This document shows, in pieces, positions 1-5,085 of a DNA stretch of 10,226 nucleotides (its first letter is position 1; each line of letters begins with the position of its first letter). The translations under genes and the position numbers were made by a program. The notes beneath the pieces were generated by a model. It ran no database searches. It was not told the DNA's origin and was given only the letters and a program-made list of their open reading frames with translations. The stretch is from Zetaproteobacteria bacterium (GTDB lineage: Bacteria > Pseudomonadota > Zetaproteobacteria > Mariprofundales > Mariprofundaceae), in contig JAJRTX010000332.1 in assembly GCA_021545665.1 (NCBI GenBank), positions 1-10,226 on the forward strand, written 5' to 3'.

Positions 1-4
1 ATGA

Positions 5-148
5 TCCCTTGTTTATCAAGGCCATGCGCAACGATACGGGCAACTCGACAGCTTGTCTCAGGTCGTGTTATTCTTGAATGCGTATTTATACAATCATAAC
101 CGTGTGTATTATAAAGGAAATTCGCCAATTCTTTACATGCCTGGATGA
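5..148 (+). pseudogene. Possible remnant of a transposase/integrase C-terminus
   Basis: Read from position 5, this frame stays open for 47 codons between two TGA stops (2-4 and 146-148). It contains Y-N-H-N-R followed a few residues later by K-G-N-S-P-I. This resembles the C-terminal end of DDE integrase-core transposases (IS481/IS3-like), where a YNxxRPHxxLxGxTP-type motif closes the domain. There is no catalytic DDE residue and no start codon, and the TGA at its left end would already break a longer gene. If the resemblance is real, it marks a decayed mobile element bordering the cluster. The match is by eye to a short, variable motif, so it could be chance coding-like sequence. Confidence 0.3.
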
Positions 149-169
149 AATATCAGGTGATATCATTTC
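147..169. repeat. Imperfect inverted repeat upstream of the hydrolase operon
   Basis: The arms GAAAT-ATCA (147-155) and TGAT-ATC-ATTTC (158-169) are complementary except for three extra bases (162-164) in the right arm, with GG between them. The dyad is operator-like, but its 2-nt centre makes it a poor RNA hairpin. It lies about 170 bp before the first gene. Function unknown; it could be chance in AT-rich DNA. Confidence 0.2.
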
Positions 170-319
170 CTTCAGTCAGCTAGTAGATACAATAATCCCT
201 GTTATGTTATCTGCAAATCACAGATTTATTTGGTTTCAGCTCCTGTCGGGTATGTAGTGTATTTTTCAGAGCAGTTCTTTACAGGATTTAGTCTTTGCTG
301 GTGAGGCTTGAGTTGAGAC

Positions 320-325
320 AAGGAG
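320..325 (+). promoter_or_regulatory. Ribosome binding site of the first hydrolase gene
   Basis: AAGGAG is a strong Shine-Dalgarno match, 12 nt before the ATG at 338. The spacing is slightly long but acceptable. It supports 338 as the start. Confidence 0.6.
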
Positions 326-337
326 TTTAATCAGAGA

Positions 338-1132
338 ATGAACCCGTTTTTTTTTGGTGATACTAATAAGCAGCTTTATGGTGTATATCATCCCCCCGCA
401 TCGCAACAATACCGTGATGAAGCGATATTGATTTGCTATCCGATTGGTGAGGAGTACATACGCACGCATCGCGTTTTGGTTCAGTTAACCGGCATGTTGA
501 CCAGGCTGGGTTTTCATGTTCTGCGGTTTGATTATTTTGGTTCGGGTAACTCGTCCGGTAATACGGGTGAAGGGGATGTCGCCCAATGGCTACAGGATAC
601 CATGACTGCACTGACAGAGTTAAAAGACATGTCTGCAGTTTCCAGGCTCTCGGTTATTGGAATTCGATTTGGCGCTGTACTCGCAGCCCTGGCAACCGCT
701 GAAACAAAAATAAATAAACTTGTGTTATGGGATCCGGTAATTGAGGGAAAAGTATACGTGCAGAGTATGCAGCATATGGAGCGAGCATTGCTGGAGCAAC
801 ACCGACACAGGATCAACCAGCCTGTTGAGGCAATGTCTCATTCCAGTAATGAATACTTTGGATTCCTTTTTCCCGATGCCGTGCTGGAATCTATTTCTGA
901 TGTCAATCTGCATACCAGTTCAATTCAGGCAGACAAAATTAGTTTGACGGTTTCTGATGAAAAACCGTTGTACAAGAGCTTGCTGGATACCATGGTTGAA
1001 AATAAATTATCTGTCGAATACAACTATATCCCGAGTGAAGACGTCTGGCATGATGTGGATTCTTTAAAGCTTGCCCTTATCTCACCTGTGCTGTTACAGA
1101 GTATTGCAGCGTTTATGGATAACGGGGGTTAA
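338..1132 (+). CDS. Alpha/beta-hydrolase-fold protein with Arg in the nucleophile elbow
   Basis: The protein has 264 residues and no signal peptide or membrane segment, so it is presumably cytoplasmic. The alpha/beta-hydrolase fold is indicated by an early strand plus oxyanion region (residues 28-46, with C-Y-P-I-G-E-E and a following H-R), the F-H-V-L-R-F-D-Y-F-G-S-G-N-S-S-G segment (59-74), the elbow at 108-112 and a late W-H-D at 237-239. The elbow reads G-I-R-F-G, so Arg110 occupies the usual Ser position. From memory, GLRxGA elbows and an xPxGEE motif occur in alpha/beta hydrolases of exosortase-A systems (the 'hydrolase 2' type) and in relatives near NRPS/PKS genes. It may therefore be a non-canonical or non-catalytic member. 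The next gene starts 1 nt after its stop, indicating co-transcription and probably translational coupling. A thioesterase-like or accessory role in the pathway is inference; the fold is fairly sure, the substrate unknown. Confidence 0.85.
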   Translation: MNPFFFGDTNKQLYGVYHPPASQQYRDEAILICYPIGEEYIRTHRVLVQLTGMLTRLGFHVLRFDYFGSGNSSGNTGEGDVAQWLQDTMTALTELKDMSAVSRLSVIGIRFGAVLAALATAETKINKLVLWDPVIEGKVYVQSMQHMERALLEQHRHRINQPVEAMSHSSNEYFGFLFPDAVLESISDVNLHTSSIQADKISLTVSDEKPLYKSLLDTMVENKLSVEYNYIPSEDVWHDVDSLKLALISPVLLQSIAAFMDNGG

Positions 1133-1133
1133 A

Positions 1134-1988
1134 ATGGAAAAAGTTTATACCTTTGGTGAAGGGAATTCACTGGTTGGGGTGTTAACTGAATCGGATGCTG
1201 GCGGGAAGTCAGCAAATCGGCCAACTGTGATAATACTAAATTCGGGCCTGATCCATCACGTAGGGCCTCACAGGGTGACAGTGGAAATGGCCAGAGAGAT
1301 AGCTGGCCAGGGTTACACTGTTCTAAGGTTTGACCTGTCAGCGATAGGAGACAGCTTGCCAAGAAAATCCAATCCTAGTTATCAGCTGCGTGCTATTGGG
1401 GAAATCAAGGAGGCAATGGATTTTCTTGGCAAGCAGAAAAAATCAGAAAAATTTATAGTTATTGGCCTGTGTACCGGTGCGGATAACGCGCACAGAATTA
1501 CAGTAGCAGACAAGCGAGTGGTTGGTTGTGTTTTTCTGGGTGGGTACGCATATCCGACAACATATACTCATATATTGAAATTACGTGAAAAAACTAAAAA
1601 AATAATGCGTAAGTTTTTTATAGCCGAAAAGTGGGCCGGCTTCATAAAAAAATGTATCCATAAAGTACTTCCGGGAAAACATGGGGAAAGGGATAGCATG
1701 CAGGCGGACGACAGCTATTTCTGGAAGTTACCCGACAAAGATGCGGTGCAGCGTGAGTATTCAGAATTAATTAGCCGAAATGTGCGCATGTTGTTTTTGT
1801 TTACGGCATCTGAATTATCAGTAATAAACTATACTGACCAGATAAGGGACAGCTTTCGTTCTTTGGACTTTGGCGACCTACTGGACGTCGAGTTATACAG
1901 ATATTCAGATCATACCTATACTTTTTTATCACAGCGAAAATTAATGATAGACCGTGTTAAGGAATGGCTGGATAAATCCTATAGATAG
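1134..1988 (+). CDS. Alpha/beta-hydrolase-fold protein with Cys nucleophile elbow
   Basis: The protein has 284 residues from ATG 1134. The frame is open further upstream (to an ATG at 1071 inside the previous gene), but 1134 is preferred: it follows the previous TAA by 1 nt, has a GGGGG ribosome-binding stretch at 1124-1128, and begins just before the first conserved strand. Visible elements are N-S-G-L-I-H-H-V-G-P-H-R (36-47, oxyanion region), V-L-R-F-D-L-S-A-I-G-D-S (63-74), the elbow G-L-C-T-G (111-115) with Cys113 at the nucleophile position, and a late S-D-H-T-Y-T-F (258-264) whose His260 fits the catalytic His. A Cys-His hydrolase or acyltransferase is plausible. It resembles the 'hydrolase 1' partner found beside exosortase-A genes and near some PKS/NRPS loci (from memory). 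A K-rich stretch (about 149-183) probably forms a cap insert. The substrate is unknown; hydrolysis or transfer of a carrier-bound acyl group is inference. Confidence 0.87.
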   Translation: MEKVYTFGEGNSLVGVLTESDAGGKSANRPTVIILNSGLIHHVGPHRVTVEMAREIAGQGYTVLRFDLSAIGDSLPRKSNPSYQLRAIGEIKEAMDFLGKQKKSEKFIVIGLCTGADNAHRITVADKRVVGCVFLGGYAYPTTYTHILKLREKTKKIMRKFFIAEKWAGFIKKCIHKVLPGKHGERDSMQADDSYFWKLPDKDAVQREYSELISRNVRMLFLFTASELSVINYTDQIRDSFRSLDFGDLLDVELYRYSDHTYTFLSQRKLMIDRVKEWLDKSYR

Positions 1989-2004
1989 CGAGACATAAAA
2001 TGAT

Positions 2005-2040
2005 CTCATATTGCAGGTATTCGCCATGAGTATTTTTTCT
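2005..2040 (+). terminator. Possible weak intrinsic terminator after the hydrolase pair
   Basis: CTCAT (2005-2009) pairs with ATGAG (2026-2030) across a 16-nt loop and is followed directly by TATTTTTTCT (2031-2040). The stem is only 5 bp and not GC-rich, so termination would be inefficient. The position, 17 nt after the stop of the second hydrolase, is right. Confidence 0.25.
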
Positions 2041-2093
2041 ATTAAATCCTGATCGGTGTTTATAGCTATTTCAGGCTAATGATCAAGACCAGG

Positions 2094-2122
2094 TTGATTT
2101 GGGTAAAAGTGATAAATATAAA
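2094..2122 (+). promoter_or_regulatory. Sigma70-like promoter for the NRPS/PKS genes
   Basis: A -35-like TTGATT (2094-2099) and a -10-like TATAAA (2117-2122) are separated by exactly 17 nt. The expected transcript start near 2128-2130 would leave a leader of about 70 nt before ATG 2200. The 211-bp spacer is strikingly AT-rich against its coding neighbours. The megasynthase genes may thus be transcribed separately from the hydrolase pair. Confidence 0.45.
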
Positions 2123-2199
2123 TATATCAAATTTAATCAGTGTTCAGTAATAAATAATCATAACGACACATAAAACCCAATTAGTGGTAAATAAAATAC

Positions 2200-2742
2200 A
2201 TGTTATTACACGGTTTATTTGAACAGCAGGCTGAGCGCACTCCTGATCTGGCCGCGGTCCTCTACGAGGATACAAGTCTTACTTATGCAGAACTAAACAA
2301 GCAGTCCACCCGGTTGTCGATGTACCTGCGTGGGCAGGGTGTTACCCGGGGTAGTCTGGTTGCTTTATACATGCATCGTGCACCTGACATGGTCATAGCG
2401 CTTCTCGCAGTATTAAAGGCGGGTGCTGCATATATTCCGCTTGATACGGAATACCCGAAAGAAAGATTATCCTTGATGCTGGAGGATGCGCTCCCGGTAT
2501 GTATTCTTACACAGGCTGCACTGGAAGCTGATCTGTCTTCCTTTGAGCCTGCTCGCATTTGCGTAGATCGTGACTGGTCGGATATTGAGTTATCTACCGG
2601 AATGTTAGCTGTCACAAGCGAACCAGATGATCTTGCTTATGTGATTTATACATCAGGTTCGACAGGCGCACCCAAAGGTGTAATGAACACCCATCAGGGA
2701 ATATGTAACCGCCTGCAATGGATGCAGGAGCATTTCCGGTGA
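2200..2742 (+). CDS. NRPS adenylation domain, N-terminal part (ends at in-frame TGA)
   Basis: This is the first 180 residues of an A-PCP-ST NRPS protein. The ATG at 2200 is the first possible start, because a TAA lies in frame at 2188-2190; the ribosome binding site is weak (AGTGGT, 2183-2188). The protein begins directly at the A domain (L-F-E-Q-Q-A-E-R-T-P-D) with no C domain, as expected of a loading module. Motifs in order: A1-like L-T-Y-A-E-L (27-32), A2 L-K-A-G-A-A-Y-I-P-L-D (72-82) and A3, the AMP/phosphate loop, Y-T-S-G-S-T-G-A-P-K-G (150-160). Translation stops at TGA 2740-2742 between A3 and A4. The same frame resumes at once with the rest of the domain, so this is the broken front of one gene. 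On its own the fragment lacks the substrate pocket, YGPTE, and the A8 and A10 motifs, and cannot be an active adenylation enzyme. Confidence 0.8.
   Translation: MLLHGLFEQQAERTPDLAAVLYEDTSLTYAELNKQSTRLSMYLRGQGVTRGSLVALYMHRAPDMVIALLAVLKAGAAYIPLDTEYPKERLSLMLEDALPVCILTQAALEADLSSFEPARICVDRDWSDIELSTGMLAVTSEPDDLAYVIYTSGSTGAPKGVMNTHQGICNRLQWMQEHFR
2740..2742 (+). other. In-frame TGA interrupting the adenylation domain
   Basis: Codons before the TGA encode M-Q-E-H-F-R and those after encode S-A-A-D-R-V-L-Q-K. Together they form the usual A3-to-A4 stretch of NRPS A domains, with one residue replaced by stop. Related domains usually have Leu here (as in ...Y-x-L-T-x-x-D-R-V-L-Q-K), and TTA to TGA is one substitution. 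The frame is unchanged and no other lesion is seen. A sequencing error, a recent nonsense mutation or, less likely, read-through would all fit. Confidence 0.9.
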
Positions 2743-2760
2743 AGCGCGGCTGATCGGGTC

Positions 2761-5061
2761 TTGCAAAAACCACCCTATAGTTTTGATGTGTCGGTCTGGG
2801 AGTTTTTCTGGCCGATTATGTCCGGCGCCAGCATGGTAATAGCGCGGCCTGACGGTCACAAGGACAGTGCCTACATGGCTCGGTTGATAGAGCGTGAATC
2901 CGTTACTATTATCCACTTTGTCCCGTCTATGCTAAGGCTCTTTCTTGATGAACCGGAGTTGTCTGACAGCTGCCAGTCATTGCGCCACGTGATATGTAGT
3001 GGTGAGGCCTTATTGCCTGATTTACGTGACAGGTTTTTCAGCAAGTTGAACGTTAGGTTGCATAATTTATATGGTCCGACGGAAGCGGCTGTAGACGTGA
3101 CCTGGTGGGAGTGCCTGCCGGAGAAGAGAGAAGATCCAATACCCATTGGCTGGCCTGTTGCCAATACTGATATTCAGATACTTGATGAAACCTTACAACC
3201 GGTAGCTGATGGTGAAAGGGGAGAAATTTGCATTGGCGGTGTTCAGGTGGCACGTGGCTATCTGAACAAGCCGGATTTAACCAGTGAGTGCTTTATCGAA
3301 AGTCCTGGTGACTCCGGGCAGCGTATTTACCGAACAGGCGATCTGGGATGTAAGCGGGATGATGGAGCATTTGAATTTATTGGGCGTATTGATTTTCAGG
3401 TGAAGCTCAGAGGAATACGTACCGAACCCGGTGAAATTGAACTTCATCTGGAAAAACATACGTCAGTCAAGCAGGCGGTTGTTCTGGTGCGCGAAGACAA
3501 GCCGGGCAATCAGAAGCTGGTAGCTTATCTGGTCATGTATCCGGGGAAGCGGCTCGCTATCGCGGAGATGCGGGATTTTGTTGAAGCCAGCCTGCCTGAG
3601 CATATGATTCCTTCAGTATTCATGGCTATGAAGGAATTACCGTTAACCGTGAGCGGTAAGGTGGATCGTAAGGCACTGCCTGTGCCGGGCAGAGAAAGAC
3701 CTGTTCTTGACCGGCCATACATTGCGGCATCTTCCGCCCTGGAAAAGTATCTTTCTGTTTTGTGGCAGACTGAACTGGATATTGACCAGATTGGTATACA
3801 GGACCGTTTTTTTGATCTGGGCGGCACATCATTACAGGCCGCCGCAGTGATCGGGCAAATACAGAAGGATCTGGGTGAATTCATTTATGTGTTAACCCTT
3901 TTCGAATCACCAACAATTTCAGCATATGCTCAATTCTTGGAAAGGGATTATCCAGTAGCCGTACAGGAAAAATTTGGTGAGCTAACGAGTGTTTCTGACG
4001 CAGCTACTGGAGCCGCAGATACGCCGGGTAAAATAGGCCTGCGCGAAATATATCGTATGGAAACATGCATCGTAGCCTTACCCGAACAGATAGAGGCAAG
4101 TGTTAATAATCGCAAGAATCCTCCGGCTATATTTATACTGGCGCCACCTCGATCAGGTACAACGCTGATGCGTGTCATGCTTGCCGGACACCCTGGTTTG
4201 TTCGCAGCAGCAGAGCTGCAGTTGCTGGGATTTAATACCCTGCAGGAACGTAAGACAGCCTACTCAGGTAAATACAAGTTGTGGCGCGAAGGCACAATAC
4301 GCGCGATTATGGAGATAAAGTCTTGCGATGCTGATCAGGCAACAGTCATCATGTCAGAGTACGAAGATAGTAACCTGACCACGCAGGAATTTTTTGGTGT
4401 ATTACAGGGGTGGCTGGGTGACAGAATGCTGGTTGACAAATCACCTTCATATGGACTGGATATACTGTCGCTGAAAAAGGCGGAGGCTGATTTTGATCAG
4501 CCACTTTATATCCATCTTGTTCGTCATCCATATGCTATGGTTAAATCATTTGAGCGCTATCACATGGAGCAGGTGCTATATTTGCGTGAACAACCATTTA
4601 CTTCCAGACAACTGGGTGAGCTGGTATGGTTGAAGACACACCAGAATATAGTCGATTTTTTGGGAAACGTGCCCCAAAAAAGATATTTTCGGGTTCGCTT
4701 TGAAGATCTGGTTAAAGATCCGTCTACAGTGATGGGAACACTTTGCCAGACTTTGGGTCTAAACTTTGATGAGGGCCTGGTTAACCCGTATAGCGATATA
4801 AAAAATAAAATGGTAGATGGACTGCATAAGGTCTCAATACCAATGGGCGACACAAATCTGCTGACACATAAGTCAATTAACCCAAAAGTAGCAGAAAGCT
4901 GGCAAGGTGTTACAAAGGATAATTTTTTGAGTAAACAAACGTGGGAGTTGGCCGTCTGTCTGGGATATGACCTGCCAGATGGTCCTGATACAACGGCTGT
5001 TGTTTCCGGAAAGCGTCGATCTGTGCTTGCCAGTCGTCGTCAGCGTAAACAGAATAATTAA
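2761..5061 (+). CDS. NRPS A domain (C-terminal part, serine-type) - PCP - sulfotransferase
   Basis: This is the larger part of the interrupted loading NRPS. TTG 2761 is only a nominal start with no convincing ribosome binding site; the natural protein would start at 2200 (953 residues, numbering used here). The A domain continues with F-D-V-S-V-W-E-F-F-W-P (195-205), Y-G-P-T-E (291-295), R-T-G-D-L (378-382), G-R-I-D-F-Q-V-K-L-R-G (395-405) and A10 Lys487. Aligned by eye to GrsA, the specificity residues are D196 V197 W200 H239 I265 S267 L290 V298 D299 K487, close to serine codes. The PCP carries L-G-G-T-S-L with phosphopantetheine Ser544. After a roughly 60-residue linker comes a PAPS-dependent sulfotransferase (about 637-932): loop P-P-R-S-G-T-T (649-655), V-D-K-S-P-S-Y-G (745-752) and H-L-V-R-H-P-Y-A (772-779) with Ser783. 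It looks most like the CurM/olefin-synthase ST. There is no TE, so the chain should pass to the next protein. The C-terminus is a basic tail. O-sulfonation of seryl-S-PCP is inference. Confidence 0.88.
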   Translation: MQKPPYSFDVSVWEFFWPIMSGASMVIARPDGHKDSAYMARLIERESVTIIHFVPSMLRLFLDEPELSDSCQSLRHVICSGEALLPDLRDRFFSKLNVRLHNLYGPTEAAVDVTWWECLPEKREDPIPIGWPVANTDIQILDETLQPVADGERGEICIGGVQVARGYLNKPDLTSECFIESPGDSGQRIYRTGDLGCKRDDGAFEFIGRIDFQVKLRGIRTEPGEIELHLEKHTSVKQAVVLVREDKPGNQKLVAYLVMYPGKRLAIAEMRDFVEASLPEHMIPSVFMAMKELPLTVSGKVDRKALPVPGRERPVLDRPYIAASSALEKYLSVLWQTELDIDQIGIQDRFFDLGGTSLQAAAVIGQIQKDLGEFIYVLTLFESPTISAYAQFLERDYPVAVQEKFGELTSVSDAATGAADTPGKIGLREIYRMETCIVALPEQIEASVNNRKNPPAIFILAPPRSGTTLMRVMLAGHPGLFAAAELQLLGFNTLQERKTAYSGKYKLWREGTIRAIMEIKSCDADQATVIMSEYEDSNLTTQEFFGVLQGWLGDRMLVDKSPSYGLDILSLKKAEADFDQPLYIHLVRHPYAMVKSFERYHMEQVLYLREQPFTSRQLGELVWLKTHQNIVDFLGNVPQKRYFRVRFEDLVKDPSTVMGTLCQTLGLNFDEGLVNPYSDIKNKMVDGLHKVSIPMGDTNLLTHKSINPKVAESWQGVTKDNFLSKQTWELAVCLGYDLPDGPDTTAVVSGKRRSVLASRRQRKQNN

Positions 5062-5085
5062 CAATTAGAGTCTTACGACCGGAAA
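5062..5085 (+). other. Junction between the NRPS and PKS genes
   Basis: Only 24 nt separate the NRPS stop (TAA 5059-5061) from the ATG at 5086, and both genes are in the same frame with no further stop between them. The candidate ribosome binding sites are poor: AGAG at 5067-5070 is too far away and GGA at 5081-5083 too close. The two genes are almost certainly co-transcribed and may be translated by re-initiation. Confidence 0.6.

Larger units (their letters stand above)
1..337. other. Non-coding left flank and leader of the cluster
   Basis: No intact gene is visible on either strand. The first half holds the possible transposase tail. From about 147 to 337 the DNA is AT-rich and presumably contains the promoter and 5' leader of the hydrolase pair. 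A weak -10-like TACAAT lies at 188-193, but no good -35 is placed for it, so I do not call a promoter. An imperfect dyad sits at 147-169 and a ribosome binding site at 320-325. No tRNA, rRNA, riboswitch or CRISPR structure was recognised. Confidence 0.6.

Noticed and set aside
266..469. Minus-strand ORF over the start of the first hydrolase
   Set aside because: It overlaps the real ribosome binding site and coding start on the other strand and has no recognisable domain.
1071..1133. Earlier ATG start (1071) for the second hydrolase
   Set aside because: It lies inside the preceding gene, has no conserved residues in the extra 21 codons, and ATG 1134 has its own GGGGG ribosome-binding stretch and coupled position.
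2761..2763. TTG 2761 as a genuine independent start
   Set aside because: It lacks a recognisable ribosome binding site and would give an A domain without its A1-A3 motifs; the open frame is better explained as the remainder of the gene begun at 2200.
2740..2785. Selenocysteine at the in-frame TGA
   Set aside because: The position is a Leu-type site in related A domains, no redox role is plausible there, and I see no convincing hairpin directly after the TGA.
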